A DNA stretch of 64,000 nucleotides from the NCBI RefSeq assembly GCF_008297975.1, contig NZ_VLNY01000004.1, positions 124,001-188,000 on the forward strand, read 5' to 3'. The DNA comes from Antrihabitans cavernicola. GTDB lineage: Bacteria; Actinomycetota; Actinomycetes; Mycobacteriales; Mycobacteriaceae. The position numbers were made by a program, and so were the translations under genes. The notes beneath the pieces were generated by a model. That model was not told the origin of the DNA and made no database searches. It saw nothing but the letters and a program-made list of their open reading frames with translations. Shown here one piece after another: positions 29,767 through 39,592 of the stretch. The first letter of the stretch is position 1. The number at the start of each line of letters is the position of its first letter.

Positions 29767-30653
29767 CGCAAGGTCCCACCGCCGTGGCGGTGCTGACGAA
29801 TCCGCTTTCGGGTCAAGGCGCAGCGAAGGCTGCAGGGGCTCGCGCCATCACGCGCTTTCGCGAGCGCGGCCTGGCAGTGACCGAACTGCAGGGCAACAGT
29901 GCCGCGGCGTCGGTCGCGTTGGCACGTCAGGCCGTCGCGGACGGCGCGCAGGCGTTGGTATGCGTCGGGGGCGACGGGTTGATCTCCGCGGGCATCCAGG
30001 CTGTCGCACAGTCGGGGGTGCCGATCGGAGTGATTCCGGCGGGCACGGGCAACGACACCGCGCGCGAATTCTCGATACCGACAGGCGATCCCGAAGCCGC
30101 GGCTGACGTGGTAGTTGCCGGCAAAACGAAGACGATCGACTTGGCCAGGGTGGGCGATGCCTGGTTCCTGACGGTCCTAGCCAGTGGCTTCGACTCCAAA
30201 GTGACGGATCGCGCCAACTCGCTGACATGGCCGAAAGGTCCGATGCGCTACAACGTCGCGATTCTCGCCGAACTGGCCGGGCTGCGGGCGATTCCGTATC
30301 GGATCGAACTCGACGACGAGACGATCGAGGTCGATGCGACGCTGGTGTCCGTCGGGAACACGCGATCGTACGGCGGCGGCATGCGGATCTGTCCGGATGC
30401 GGTGGTCGACGACGGTCTTCTCGATGTGACTGTGGTGCGCCACGCGAGCCGACTTCGCTTGGCGATGTTGATGCCGACGATCTACAAGGGCACGCACGTC
30501 AAGCTCGATACCGTCGATACGTACCGCTCCAAACGGGTTCGGTTGACGGCGGACGGCATCAAAGCGGACGCGGACGGCGAACCGCTGGCGCCGCTGCCCC
30601 TCACCATCGAGGCGGTCGCGGCGGCTGCCACCATCTTCGTGCCGAGCACATGA
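29763..30653 (+). CDS. Diacylglycerol kinase (DagK-like lipid kinase)
   Basis: A 296-residue DAGK_cat-domain lipid kinase. The nucleotide-binding motif GGDG is at residues 69-72 and GTGND is at 94-98. The C-terminal half has the family features SVGNTRSYGGGMRICP and DGLLDVTVV. It phosphorylates diacylglycerol or a related lipid with ATP. The GTG at 29763 overlaps the upstream stop by 4 bp. The order flavoprotein then lipid kinase is the same as Rv2251-Rv2252 in M. tuberculosis (recalled), where Rv2252 was assigned diacylglycerol kinase activity. Confidence 0.9.
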   Translation: MTQGPTAVAVLTNPLSGQGAAKAAGARAITRFRERGLAVTELQGNSAAASVALARQAVADGAQALVCVGGDGLISAGIQAVAQSGVPIGVIPAGTGNDTAREFSIPTGDPEAAADVVVAGKTKTIDLARVGDAWFLTVLASGFDSKVTDRANSLTWPKGPMRYNVAILAELAGLRAIPYRIELDDETIEVDATLVSVGNTRSYGGGMRICPDAVVDDGLLDVTVVRHASRLRLAMLMPTIYKGTHVKLDTVDTYRSKRVRLTADGIKADADGEPLAPLPLTIEAVAAAATIFVPST

Positions 30654-30990
30654 CGGCCGACCGGGTTGCCTCAGGTTAGCCCGCATCTGACCCCGGTGGC
30701 TGCTGTAGCGAGGCAGAAACCGACTCGACGCACGCAAAATAGCCGATACCAGTCCGTGAGTTTCTTTACTTAGGTCGAAAAGTATCCGCTGAACTGCAGC
30801 TTTGTGGACTCGGCCGCGCTACTGTTGACAGCGAGGGGCGAGTGGCCCGGTCACCCTCATCCGCCGGGTCCCTCGCCCTTCAGTATGCGCAGAGAAGGTT
30901 CGTTCGGGTAGCGACATGATTGCCTGTTCAATTTGTCCGATCTCGAGGTCGGGGGCGGGACCGCTTCACGGCGGCAACTAGAATCGCCGA
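30654..30990 (+). other. 337-bp intergenic region before valS, with a strong hairpin
   Basis: No coding frame is supported. A 15-nt stem at 30836-30850 pairs with 30864-30878 (one mismatch and one G-T), with a 13-nt loop. TACTGT at 30820-30825 sits just before it and could start a short RNA, or the hairpin may end dagK transcription. No T-box consensus is seen, so tRNA-sensing attenuation of valS is not supported. Confidence 0.5.
30979..30984 (+). promoter_or_regulatory. Putative leaderless -10 box of valS
   Basis: TAGAAT ends 6 nt before the valS GTG at 30991, and no ribosome site is present. The predicted start of transcription coincides with the start codon. Confidence 0.55.
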
Positions 30991-33648
30991 GTGACCAGCG
31001 CAGCGCCAGACCCCCGTAGCCGTGCAGAATCCCTCCCGAAAAACTGGGACCCCAGCGCAGTAGAGATGCGGATGTATCAGGGCTGGGTCGATGCCGGTTA
31101 CTTCACAGCAGACGCGACCAGCGACAAGCCCGCCTACTCGATCGTGCTCCCGCCGCCCAACGTCACGGGCAGCCTTCATATGGGGCACGCGCTGAACCAC
31201 ACGATCATGGACATGCTCACCCGCAGAAAGCGAATGCAGGGTTTCGAGGTGTTGTGGCAGCCAGGAATGGATCACGCCGGCATCGCGACGCAGACGGTGG
31301 TGGAGAAACAACTCGCGGTCGACGGCAAGACGAAGGAAGACTTCGGCCGCGAGCTCTTCATCGACAAGGTGTGGGACTGGAAGCACGATTCCGGCGGCAC
31401 CATTCAGGCACAGATGCGCCGAATCGGCGACGGTGTCGACTGGAGTCGAGACCGATTCACCATGGACGACGGGCTTTCTCGTGCCGTGCAGACCATCTTC
31501 AAGAAACTCTTCGACAAGGGCTTGATCTACCGCGCCGAGCGGCTCGTCAATTGGTCGCCGGAGCTGAAGACCGCGATCTCGGACATCGAGGTCAAGTACG
31601 AGGACGTCGAGGGTGAGCTGGTCTCGCTGCGCTACGGCTCGCTCGACGACGACGAGCCGCACGTGATCGTGGCGACCACCCGTGTCGAAACGATGCTCGG
31701 CGATACCGCCGTCGCGGTGCACCCCGACGATCCGCGTTACCAGTCGATCATCGGCACCACGATGTATCACCCGATCACGGGACGACAGATTCCGATCATC
31801 GGCGACGACTACGTGGATCCCGAATTCGGTTCCGGCGCAGTGAAGATCACTCCGGCTCACGATCCCAACGATTTCGAGATGGGCGTCCGTCACAGCCTGC
31901 CGATGCCGTCGATCATGGACGAGCAGGCCCGAATCGTGAACACGGGCACCGAATTCGACGGCATGGACCGATTCGAGGCTCGCGTCAAGATTCGTGAGCG
32001 CCTCGCGGAGGAGGGGCGCGTAGTCGCCGAGAAGCGGCCCTACCTGCACAGTGTCGGCCATTCCGAGCGCAGTGGTGAGGCAATCGAGCCGCGGCTGTCG
32101 TTGCAGTGGTTCGTCAAGGTGGAATCGCTGTCCAAGGCGGCAGGCGACGCGGTTCGCAACGGCCACACCACGATTCATCCCGCCAGCCTGGAGCCGCGCT
32201 GGTTCGCCTGGGTCGACAACATGCACGACTGGTGCATTTCGCGTCAGCTGTGGTGGGGTCACCGCATTCCGATCTGGTACGGACCCGAGGGTGAGGTCGC
32301 GTGCATCGGGCCGGACGAGACGGCCCCCGAGGGGTGGGAGCAGGACCCCGACGTCCTCGACACTTGGTTCTCGTCTGCCCTCTGGCCCTTCTCCACACTG
32401 GGTTGGCCGGACAAGACACCGGAACTGCAGAAGTTCTATCCCACCGATGTGCTGTCCACCGGCTACGACATCATCTTCTTCTGGGTCGCCCGCATGATGA
32501 TGTTCGCGCTCTTCGTGGCGGAGGACGAGTCGAGTGCGCCGCAGGTGCCGTTCTCGGATGTGTTCCTGCACGGCCTGATTCGCGACCAATTCGGCAAGAA
32601 GATGTCGAAGTCGCGCGGCAACGGCATCGATCCGCTGGACTGGGTCGACCTCTACGGTGCGGACGCACTGCGCTTCACCCTCGCCCGCGGGGCTCAGCCG
32701 GGTAGCGACCTGTCGGTCGGCGAATCGCAGGCGTCGGCGTCGCGCAATTTTGTCACCAAGCTGTTCAACGCCACCAAGTTCGCACTGATGAACGGTGCCG
32801 CGGTCGGCGAGCTGCCGGAGCGTGCGTCGCTCACAGACGCTGATCGCTGGATTCTCGATCGTCTGGAAGAGGTTCGGGCAGAGATCGATTCGGCATTCGA
32901 CTCGTACGAGTTCGGCAAGGCATGCGAGTCCCTCTATCACTACGCGTGGGACGAGGTGTGCGACTGGTATCTCGAGCTGGCCAAGGTGCAGTTCGGTGCA
33001 GGCGACGCCGTTGCGGCGAACACTCGCGTGGTGCTCGGCGTCGTCCTCGCGCGACTGCTCGAGCTGCTGCATCCGGTGATTCCGTTCATCACCGAGGCGC
33101 TTTGGAAGGCGCTCACCGAGCAGGAGTCGATCGTCACCACGGCGTGGCCGCAGGCTTCGGGCGTCGCTACCGATGTCGCTGCAGCGCAACGAATCTCGGA
33201 CATGCAGAAACTCATCACCGAGATCCGCCGATTCCGCAGCGATCAGGGCCTCAAGGACAAGCAGAAGGTTGCTGCACGGCTGATCGGAATCGACGACGCG
33301 GATCTCGTCGCACAGCAACCGGCTGTCGCGACGCTCGCCCAATTGACCGAGCCCGCCGACGATTTCGCCGCGACAGCGTCGCTGGAAGTTCGACTGACCA
33401 AGGCGACTGTGACCGTCGAACTCGACACGTCGGGCACGGTCGACATCGCCGCGGAGCGTCGTCGGCTGGAGAAGGAGCTGGCGGCAGCCGAGAAGGAACT
33501 GGCGGGCTGCACAGCCAAGCTGTCCAACGACGCGTTTCTCGCCAAGGCGCCGGACGCCGTCGTCGACAAGATCAAGGCGCGCAAGCAGTTCGCCGATGAA
33601 GAAGTACAACGAGTGGGCGCTCGGTTGAGCGACATGGGGGACAAGTGA
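30991..33648 (+). CDS. valS: Valyl-tRNA synthetase
   Basis: An 885-residue class Ia synthetase. The HIGH motif appears as HMGH at residues 63-66 in GSLHMGHAL, and KMSKS is at 537-541. The editing domain and the C-terminal coiled coil ([18 protein letters not shown]) typical of ValRS are present. It charges tRNA-Val in the cytoplasm. The GTG at 30991 is supported by the -10 box 6 nt upstream and by family length. Its stop overlaps the folC start (GTGA). A long frame on the opposite strand is a coding shadow. Confidence 0.97.
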   Translation: MTSAAPDPRSRAESLPKNWDPSAVEMRMYQGWVDAGYFTADATSDKPAYSIVLPPPNVTGSLHMGHALNHTIMDMLTRRKRMQGFEVLWQPGMDHAGIATQTVVEKQLAVDGKTKEDFGRELFIDKVWDWKHDSGGTIQAQMRRIGDGVDWSRDRFTMDDGLSRAVQTIFKKLFDKGLIYRAERLVNWSPELKTAISDIEVKYEDVEGELVSLRYGSLDDDEPHVIVATTRVETMLGDTAVAVHPDDPRYQSIIGTTMYHPITGRQIPIIGDDYVDPEFGSGAVKITPAHDPNDFEMGVRHSLPMPSIMDEQARIVNTGTEFDGMDRFEARVKIRERLAEEGRVVAEKRPYLHSVGHSERSGEAIEPRLSLQWFVKVESLSKAAGDAVRNGHTTIHPASLEPRWFAWVDNMHDWCISRQLWWGHRIPIWYGPEGEVACIGPDETAPEGWEQDPDVLDTWFSSALWPFSTLGWPDKTPELQKFYPTDVLSTGYDIIFFWVARMMMFALFVAEDESSAPQVPFSDVFLHGLIRDQFGKKMSKSRGNGIDPLDWVDLYGADALRFTLARGAQPGSDLSVGESQASASRNFVTKLFNATKFALMNGAAVGELPERASLTDADRWILDRLEEVRAEIDSAFDSYEFGKACESLYHYAWDEVCDWYLELAKVQFGAGDAVAANTRVVLGVVLARLLELLHPVIPFITEALWKALTEQESIVTTAWPQASGVATDVAAAQRISDMQKLITEIRRFRSDQGLKDKQKVAARLIGIDDADLVAQQPAVATLAQLTEPADDFAATASLEVRLTKATVTVELDTSGTVDIAAERRRLEKELAAAEKELAGCTAKLSNDAFLAKAPDAVVDKIKARKQFADEEVQRVGARLSDMGDK

Positions 33649-35057
33649 GCGAACCGCTCCAGATATCGCCGGTAGACCTGGCCGAATTGGCGTTGGTCGA
33701 GGCCGAACTCGACGAGCGCTGGCCCGAAACCAAGATCGAACCGTCCACCGCCCGCATCGCTGCGCTGATGGATCTGCTCGGCTCGCCGCAGCACAGCTAC
33801 CCGGCAATCCATGTCGCGGGCACCAACGGCAAGACCTCGGTGAGCCGGATGATCGACGCGCTGCTCACAGCACTGCACCGGCGGACAGGGCGGACGACAA
33901 GTCCACACCTGCAACTGGCGACCGAACGCATCAGCATCGACGGGGGCCCGATTACGCCGCGGCAGTACGTCGACATCTACCGCGAACTGCTGCCGTACGT
34001 CGAAATGGTCGATCGCCAGTCCGTCGCGGCAGGTGGACCGGCCATGAGCAAGTTCGAGGTCCTCACCGCCATGGCCTTCGCCGCTTTCGCTGAGGCACCG
34101 GTCGATGTCGCCGTGGTCGAGGTCGGCCTCGGCGGCCGCTGGGACGCCACCAACGTGGTCGACGGACAGATCGCCGTCATCACGCCGATCGGTCTCGACC
34201 ACATGGAGTACCTCGGCACCGACGTCGCGACGATCGCGGGAGAAAAGGCCGGGATCATCAAAAAAGCGCCCGAGCGGCTGATCCCGTTGGACAACGTCGT
34301 CATCGTCGCGGAGCAGCAGCCTGAGGCGATGGACGTCATCCTTCGAGAGGCCGTGGGTGCGGACGCTGCGGTGGCGCGGGAGGGCAGCGAATTCAGCGTG
34401 CTCGGTCGTCGGATCGCCATCGGTGGGCAGGAGCTGGAACTCCAGGGTCTCGGTGGCGTCTACAGTGAGATCTTCCTGCCGCTGCACGGCGAGCACCAGG
34501 CTCACAACGCGGTGATGGCGTTGGCGGCCGTCGAGGCCTTCTTCGGCGCAGGCGCTGATCGCCAACTGGACCAGGACGCGATCAGGGCGGGGTTTGCGTC
34601 GGTGACGTCCCCGGGCCGGCTCGAACGTGTGCGTAGCGCGCCCACCATCTTCCTCGATGCCGCGCACAATCCGGCCGGTGCACGAGCGCTCGCTGCGGCC
34701 CTCGCAGCGGAGTTCGACTTCCGGAAGCTCGTCGGCGTCGTCGCCGTGATGAAGGACAAGGATGTCGCCGGAATCCTCGAAGCGTTGGAACCCGTTTTCG
34801 ACGAGATAGTGGTGACCAGCAACGGCTCGCCGCGTGGCCTCGACGTCGAGGAATTGGCGGATCTCGCGGTCCAGCGGTTCGGCGACGAACGCGTGGTGGT
34901 CGCTGCGACGCTGCCGGATGCGCTGGAAACGGCCATCGGAATCGCGGAAGACGTCGCCGAGCCCGGTGAGGCAGTATCGGGCGCAGGCGTCGTGGTGACC
35001 GGATCTGTCGTCACCGCAGGCGCGGCCCGTGGCCTCTTCGGAAAGGACCCCGCGTGA
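33645..35057 (+). CDS. folC: Bifunctional folylpolyglutamate / dihydrofolate synthase
   Basis: A 470-residue Mur-ligase-family enzyme. The ATP P-loop GTNGKTS is at residues 59-65. [15 protein letters not shown] near 160-174 and the C-terminal [12 protein letters not shown] motif are FolC signatures. It adds glutamate to folates and, in many bacteria, to dihydropteroate. The GTG overlaps the valS stop and its own stop overlaps the DUF4233 start. The order valS-folC-DUF4233-ndk is conserved in actinobacteria as I recall. Confidence 0.96.
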   Translation: MSEPLQISPVDLAELALVEAELDERWPETKIEPSTARIAALMDLLGSPQHSYPAIHVAGTNGKTSVSRMIDALLTALHRRTGRTTSPHLQLATERISIDGGPITPRQYVDIYRELLPYVEMVDRQSVAAGGPAMSKFEVLTAMAFAAFAEAPVDVAVVEVGLGGRWDATNVVDGQIAVITPIGLDHMEYLGTDVATIAGEKAGIIKKAPERLIPLDNVVIVAEQQPEAMDVILREAVGADAAVAREGSEFSVLGRRIAIGGQELELQGLGGVYSEIFLPLHGEHQAHNAVMALAAVEAFFGAGADRQLDQDAIRAGFASVTSPGRLERVRSAPTIFLDAAHNPAGARALAAALAAEFDFRKLVGVVAVMKDKDVAGILEALEPVFDEIVVTSNGSPRGLDVEELADLAVQRFGDERVVVAATLPDALETAIGIAEDVAEPGEAVSGAGVVVTGSVVTAGAARGLFGKDPA

Positions 35058-35446
35058 GCGAGTACGGCGAATTCAAGCCGCCGGCGAAAGACCCATGGAA
35101 GGGCTTTCGCGGAGTGTGTGCCGGGACCTTGGTGCTCGAGGCCATCGTCGTACTCCTCGCATTGCCTGTGGTTGCCACCGTCGGGGGCGGAATCACCTGG
35201 GTCTCCGGCACGTACATCGTGGCGCTTGCCGTGCTGATGATTCTGGGTGCGGGCCTACAAGGCCGCAGCTGGGCGATTCCGTTCGACGTCGCGCTGCAGG
35301 TTGCGATGATCGTGGGGTGGGTCTTCCATCCGGCGATCGGCTCGTTGGGAATCCTGTTCTCGGCAGTATGGGCGTACATCATCTACCTGCGCCGAGACAT
35401 CACCGACCGACTCCGGCAGGGACTGCTTCCGGGACAGCGGGATTGA
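35054..35446 (+). CDS. DUF4233 family small integral membrane protein
   Basis: A 130-residue membrane protein. Hydrophobic segments lie near residues 22-46, 52-72 and 76-110, so three or four helices are expected, with a basic C-terminus (YLRRDITDRLRQ). The GTG overlaps the folC stop (GTGA). It matches the DUF4233 family recalled between folC and ndk in mycobacteria (Rv2446c). Function is unknown; its constant linkage to folC and ndk is the only clue. Confidence 0.85.
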   Translation: MSEYGEFKPPAKDPWKGFRGVCAGTLVLEAIVVLLALPVVATVGGGITWVSGTYIVALAVLMILGAGLQGRSWAIPFDVALQVAMIVGWVFHPAIGSLGILFSAVWAYIIYLRRDITDRLRQGLLPGQRD

Positions 35447-35451
35447 CCGGA

Positions 35452-35457
35452 TACGCT
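35452..35457 (+). promoter_or_regulatory. Putative leaderless -10 box of ndk
   Basis: TACGCT ends 7 nt before the ndk GTG at 35465, and no ribosome site is seen. This would let ndk be expressed separately from valS-folC. Confidence 0.45.
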
Positions 35458-35464
35458 ATCGCCC

Positions 35465-35884
35465 GTGACTGAGCGAAGCCTTGTACTTATCAAGCCCGAC
35501 GGCGTTGCCCGCGGGAACATCGGCGAGATCATCGGCCGTATCGAGCGCAAGGGTCTGACCTTTGCCGCGATCGAGCTGAAGACCGTGTCGGAAGACCTTG
35601 CCGGCAGTCACTATGCCGAGCACAAGGAAAAGCCGTTCTTCGGCTCGTTGATCGAATTCATCACCTCCGGACCCGTCGTCGCCGCCGTGGTCGAGGGACC
35701 GCGCGCCATCGCCGCGTTCCGTCAGCTTGCCGGCGGAACCGACCCGGTCGAGAAGGCCGTGCCGGGCAGCATCCGTGGCGACCTTGCCCTCGAGACCGGT
35801 GAGAACCTGGTGCACGGGTCGGATTCGGCCGAATCCGCGCAGCGCGAGATCGCGCTGTGGTTCCCGAACCTCGCCTCCTCGTAG
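35465..35884 (+). CDS. ndk: Nucleoside diphosphate kinase
   Basis: A 139-residue NDK of normal length. The phosphorylated histidine is H117 in NLVHGSDS. The nucleotide-binding residues are carried by [10 protein letters not shown] at 8-17. It equilibrates nucleoside di- and triphosphates through a phospho-histidine intermediate. It starts with GTG 18 bp after the DUF4233 stop and is likely also read from a leaderless promoter of its own. It is followed by the long rne leader. Confidence 0.97.
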   Translation: MTERSLVLIKPDGVARGNIGEIIGRIERKGLTFAAIELKTVSEDLAGSHYAEHKEKPFFGSLIEFITSGPVVAAVVEGPRAIAAFRQLAGGTDPVEKAVPGSIRGDLALETGENLVHGSDSAESAQREIALWFPNLASS

Positions 35885-36286
35885 AGGTTCATTCACATCT
35901 CCTGGTGCGCCGCTGGCGAAGCTTCGTCGGCACGTATGGGATACTGAGGGTGGATGCTCCGCAAATTGCTATGCGCGGCGGCTTCCGGATGACACCGAGG
36001 CTCGATGCCGTCATCGCTGCTACGGGCAGAAGGTAACCCCTCGCCCGCGTCGGCATGCTTGATGATCAGCGCTCGAACCATGGACCATAGCCATCCAGCC
36101 AGGCACCGCGTGCCCAGCTAGCCCACTTGGACCAGTAACCGACCGGACGATACCGAGTACGCGGAGCGAGACCACAAATAACCCGCGCCCCTTCCGGGGT
36201 GCGGGTTACCGAAGCAGCACCTCCGCGTGGCCGCGTCACCGTCCGTTCTTCTGGGCGGACGCGCCCGGGGGTCCGAGGAGACCTAC
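35885..36286 (+). promoter_or_regulatory. Long rne upstream region / leader (402 bp without a gene)
   Basis: No credible gene is seen. GATACT at 35940-35945 is a possible -10, which would give an mRNA leader of more than 300 nt. Near its end are a strong hairpin (36179-36208) and a smaller one (CGGAC/GTCCG, 36256-36275) that abuts the GAGGAG ribosome site. A long structured 5' UTR fits feedback control of RNase E by cleavage of its own message, known in other bacteria; here it is inference. Confidence 0.45.
36179..36208 (+). promoter_or_regulatory. Hairpin in the rne leader
   Basis: TAACCCGCGCCCC (36179-36191) pairs with GGGGTGCGGGTTA (36196-36208) over 13 positions with one G-T pair and a TTCC loop. 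It could be a terminator for ndk transcripts or a regulatory stem in the rne leader. No T run follows. Confidence 0.6.
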
Positions 36287-39200
36287 GTGGCCGATCACGA
36301 GCCGCCTGAAACACCAGAAGAGCTGAACGCACAGGAGTCGACGCCGATCGATTCCGGCAGCGCCGAGTCCACGGGCGTCGAGTCAGCCCCACCCATCGAC
36401 ACCGTCACGGCCGACGAGCCGGGGGAGAAGGCCGTCCCGGTGCTTCCCGATCGGATAAGAGTTCATGCCCTCGCCAAGTTGCTCGGAGTCAAGAGCAAGC
36501 AGGTGCTGGCGACGCTGAGCGAGATCGGGGCCGATGCGCGCAGTGCGCAGTCGAGTCTCGGACGCGAAACCGCCGAGTCGGTGCGCGATGCACTGGCAGC
36601 TTCCGAGGCGCAAGCTGCGGAAACCGAACCGCAGCCTGTCGCGGAATCGGCAGTCGAAACGCCGGTGGCGGAGCCTTCCGAGCCCCCGGCGCACACCGAG
36701 CAGCCGCAGCTGTTCACGAGTTCTGCGGTCGACGAGGTTCCGCACCTGCCCGTCTCGACCGAGTCGTCCGCGTCTGTACAGGTTCCGTTGTTCTTGCAGC
36801 CGGACGCCGCAGCCGTCGCGGAGGCTCGCAAGCAGAAGGCCGAGGAACAGCGCAAGGAAGCCGACGAACGTCGTAAGCGCGAGGCCGACGCAAAGAAGGC
36901 CCAAGCAAAGAAGGCTGAAGCCGAGCAGGCCGAAGCTGGCGAAGCGCAGGGCGAGACCGATGCTGCTGACGCGCAGGTCGCCGATGGAGACACCAGCGAC
37001 TCGTCCTCCGACGATGCCGATTCCGACGACAAGGGCGATGGTTCGCAGCCTCGTCGTCGTCGGCGCGGCCGCCGAGGGCGTGGCCGTGGGCGTGGCGAGC
37101 AGGCCGGCGGCGACGCCGACTCGGATGACGATTCCGACAACTCCGACGCCACCGACGACGAGTCCGCCGGGTCGCCGTCCGATGCTGCCGACAGCTCCGA
37201 CAAGGCCGGCACCTCCGACAAGGCCGGCACCTCCGACATGGCCGGCACCTCCGACAAGGCAACGGACGACGCGGAGTCGGAGAAGGATTCCGCCGACGCC
37301 GACGCGGAGAAGTCGGAGGACGGCGAAGACAACGGATCGGGCGATGGTTCCACTCGTAGGCGTCGTCGTCGGCGCAGGCGGAAGGTCACCGGCGACGGTT
37401 CGGGCGACTCGGGCTCCGAGGACGATCCGCCGAACACCGTGGTGCACGAGCGCGAGCCGCGTAACAACGAACCCCGCAACAAGGGCCGTGCCGGGCGGGA
37501 CCGAGACGAAGTTCAGGGCATCACCGGATCGACCCGCCTCGAGGCGAAGCGGCAGCGCCGCAGGGATGGCCGCGATGCCGGTCGTCGTCGGCCGCCCATC
37601 CTGACGGAGTCCGAATTCCTGGCTCGCCGGGAATCGGTGGACCGCGTGATGGTGGTACGCGAGAAGGCCTCGCCGGATCACCAGACTGCCACGCAGGTCG
37701 CGGTGCTGGAAGACGGCATCCTTGTCGAGCATTTCGTGACCAGTACCAGCTCGGCCTCGATGGTCGGCAACGTCTACCTGGGACGCGTGCAGAACGTGCT
37801 GCCGAGCATGGAAGCCGCATTCGTCGACATCGGCCGCGGCCGCAACGGCGTGCTGTACGCGGGCGAGGTCAACTGGGAGGCTGCCGGTCTCGGCGGCAAG
37901 GAACGCAAGATCGAGCAGGCGCTGAAGCCGGGCGATCAGGTGTTGGTCCAGGTCAGCAAGGACCCGGTCGGACACAAGGGCGCACGCCTCACCACCCAGA
38001 TCAGCCTGGCCGGTCGCTTCTTGGTCTACGTGCCCGGCGGTAGCTCCACCGGCATCAGCCGCAAGTTGCCGGACACCGAGCGAAAGCGCCTCAAGGAAAT
38101 TCTGCGCGACATCGTTCCGGCCGACGCCGGCGTGATCATTCGCACCGCGTCCGAAGGCGTTGCCGAGGACGAATTGGCCCGTGACGTCGAACGGCTGCAG
38201 GCGCAGTGGCGGACCATCTCCGAAGCTGCCGAGGCGCAGGACGGCGGTAAGGGCGGGTCCACTCAGACCCTCTACGAAGAGCCGGATCTGCTGGTCAAGG
38301 TCGTCCGTGACCTGTTCAACGAAGACTTCTCGAAGATCGTCATCGAGGGCGAGAAGGCCTGGAGCACCGTCGAGAACTACATCAAGACGGTGGCACCCGA
38401 CCTGCTGCCCCGCGTGAACAAGTACGAAGGTTCAGGCAACGTCGATGTGTTCGGCGCGCACCGGATCGACGAGCAGTTGGCCAAAGCACTCGACCGCAAG
38501 GTGTGGCTGCCGTCCGGCGGCACGTTGGTGATCGACCGGACCGAGGCAATGACCGTCGTCGACGTCAACACCGGAAAATTCACCGGCTCCGGCGGCAATC
38601 TCGAGGAAACGGTCACCCGCAACAACCTCGAAGCTGCCGAGGAGATCGTGCGGCAGATGCGGTTGCGCGACATCGGCGGCATGATCGTCGTCGACTTCAT
38701 CGACATGGTCCTCGAATCCAACCGTGATCTGGTGCTGCGACGACTCACGGAGTCGCTCGGTCGTGATCGGACCCGGCATCAGGTGTCCGAGGTGACCTCG
38801 CTGGGTCTTGTCCAGATGACACGGAAGAAGCTGGGCACAGGCCTGGTCGAAGCGTTCTCCAGCACCTGTGAGCACTGCCATGGTCGCGGGATCATCGTGC
38901 ACTCGTACCCGGTCGAAGTCGGATCCTCGGACGACAACGGTCAGCGTTCCGGATCGCGGGGCGAGTCGACGCCGCGTAAGCGTCGTGGACGCGAGAAGCC
39001 CGCTGCTTCGACCGAGCCGACTCCCGACGAGCACGAGGTCGATTCGTCTGTACGTCGCGCACATCCGGTCGCACTTGCCATGGCGGCGCACCACGGTGAG
39101 CACGCCGACGAGGCAGCTGCGCCGGTCGAGCCTGAGCAGCCGGATGCCGTGGCCGAGCCAGTCGTCGAGACCGCGACGGCGGACGTCGCAGCAGTCGAAC

Positions 39201-39541
39201 CGGTAGTTGCCGAGCCGGCAGCACCTGTCGAGCCGGCAGCACCTGTCGACCCAGCACCCCTCGACAACGACGAGCAGGCGCCGAAGAAGACACGCGGACG
39301 GCGCCGAGTTGCCCGAGCGGCCGCGGCGCCTCCCGGCGAAAGCACCACGGGAACTGTGTTCGTCATTCCGACGCCGTCGGCGGAGGAGCTGGCCAGTGCG
39401 GCAGCAGCGAATGCGACGCTGGACAACGGTGCGCACGCGCCCGAGAACGGCGATGCCGAGCCGCCGGTGGTTGCACCACGTGTTCGACGCCGTAGGGCGG
39501 CGGGCAGGCCTGCGGGTCCACCCGTGGACGTCGACGTCTGA
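36287..39541 (+). CDS. rne: Ribonuclease E/G
   Basis: A 1084-residue actinobacterial RNase E, longer than the roughly 950 residues I recall for M. tuberculosis. The N-terminal third is disordered and charged, with RGRRGRGRGRGE and RRRRRRRRRKV stretches. The S1 domain begins near 480 (VGNVYLGRVQNVLPSMEAAF). The catalytic DNase I-like subdomain has TVVDVNTGKFTG and the IVVDFIDMVLESN acidic strand. The zinc link is CEHC near 861-864. The GTG at 36287 is chosen because GAGGAG lies 6 nt upstream; an in-frame GTG at 36227 lacks one. Two in-frame tandem repeats lie in the flanking disordered regions. It is the main mRNA-decay and rRNA-processing endonuclease. Confidence 0.95.
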   Translation: MADHEPPETPEELNAQESTPIDSGSAESTGVESAPPIDTVTADEPGEKAVPVLPDRIRVHALAKLLGVKSKQVLATLSEIGADARSAQSSLGRETAESVRDALAASEAQAAETEPQPVAESAVETPVAEPSEPPAHTEQPQLFTSSAVDEVPHLPVSTESSASVQVPLFLQPDAAAVAEARKQKAEEQRKEADERRKREADAKKAQAKKAEAEQAEAGEAQGETDAADAQVADGDTSDSSSDDADSDDKGDGSQPRRRRRGRRGRGRGRGEQAGGDADSDDDSDNSDATDDESAGSPSDAADSSDKAGTSDKAGTSDMAGTSDKATDDAESEKDSADADAEKSEDGEDNGSGDGSTRRRRRRRRRKVTGDGSGDSGSEDDPPNTVVHEREPRNNEPRNKGRAGRDRDEVQGITGSTRLEAKRQRRRDGRDAGRRRPPILTESEFLARRESVDRVMVVREKASPDHQTATQVAVLEDGILVEHFVTSTSSASMVGNVYLGRVQNVLPSMEAAFVDIGRGRNGVLYAGEVNWEAAGLGGKERKIEQALKPGDQVLVQVSKDPVGHKGARLTTQISLAGRFLVYVPGGSSTGISRKLPDTERKRLKEILRDIVPADAGVIIRTASEGVAEDELARDVERLQAQWRTISEAAEAQDGGKGGSTQTLYEEPDLLVKVVRDLFNEDFSKIVIEGEKAWSTVENYIKTVAPDLLPRVNKYEGSGNVDVFGAHRIDEQLAKALDRKVWLPSGGTLVIDRTEAMTVVDVNTGKFTGSGGNLEETVTRNNLEAAEEIVRQMRLRDIGGMIVVDFIDMVLESNRDLVLRRLTESLGRDRTRHQVSEVTSLGLVQMTRKKLGTGLVEAFSSTCEHCHGRGIIVHSYPVEVGSSDDNGQRSGSRGESTPRKRRGREKPAASTEPTPDEHEVDSSVRRAHPVALAMAAHHGEHADEAAAPVEPEQPDAVAEPVVETATADVAAVEPVVAEPAAPVEPAAPVDPAPLDNDEQAPKKTRGRRRVARAAAAPPGESTTGTVFVIPTPSAEELASAAAANATLDNGAHAPENGDAEPPVVAPRVRRRRAAGRPAGPPVDVDV
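37195..37260 (+). repeat. In-frame 18-bp tandem repeat in rne (TSDKAG)
   Basis: The unit CTCCGACAAGGCCGGCAC recurs 3.67 times (37195, 37213, 37231, 37249). One copy has ACATGG in place of ACAAGG. Each unit encodes a TSDKAG-like hexapeptide in the disordered N-terminal region. Near-identity at DNA level suggests recent slippage and possible length variation between strains. Confidence 0.85.
39212..39250 (+). repeat. In-frame 18-bp repeat in the rne C-terminal tail
   Basis: GAGCCGGCAGCACCTGTC occurs twice in direct succession (39212-39229 and 39230-39247) and begins to decay in a third copy. It encodes EPAAPV units in a proline/alanine/glutamate-rich tail. Confidence 0.75.
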
Positions 39542-39592
39542 CCGGCAGGTTTGCGGGAGTGCACCCGGTGACGTGACCTCGGTCGCGCCGGT

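Noticed and set aside
30654-30990. T-box riboswitch before valS
   Set aside because: No T-box consensus, specifier-loop architecture or antiterminator is recognisable, and a leaderless start for valS is better supported.
30928-33807. Very long open frame (about 959 codons) on the strand opposite valS
   Set aside because: It mirrors valS almost exactly, and its translation is an Arg/His/Val/Leu-rich mix with no family motif. It is a high-GC coding shadow, like similar frames opposite rne, lutB, clpX and the CYP51 gene.
35950-36033. Short leaderless ORF after the GATACT box in the rne leader
   Set aside because: The candidate start codons are 4 (GTG) or 8 (ATG) nt from the box, outside the 6-7 nt pattern seen elsewhere, and the frames have no supporting feature.
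37195-37260. 18-bp repeats considered as a CRISPR-like array
   Set aside because: The copies are contiguous without spacers, in frame within rne, and no cas genes are present.
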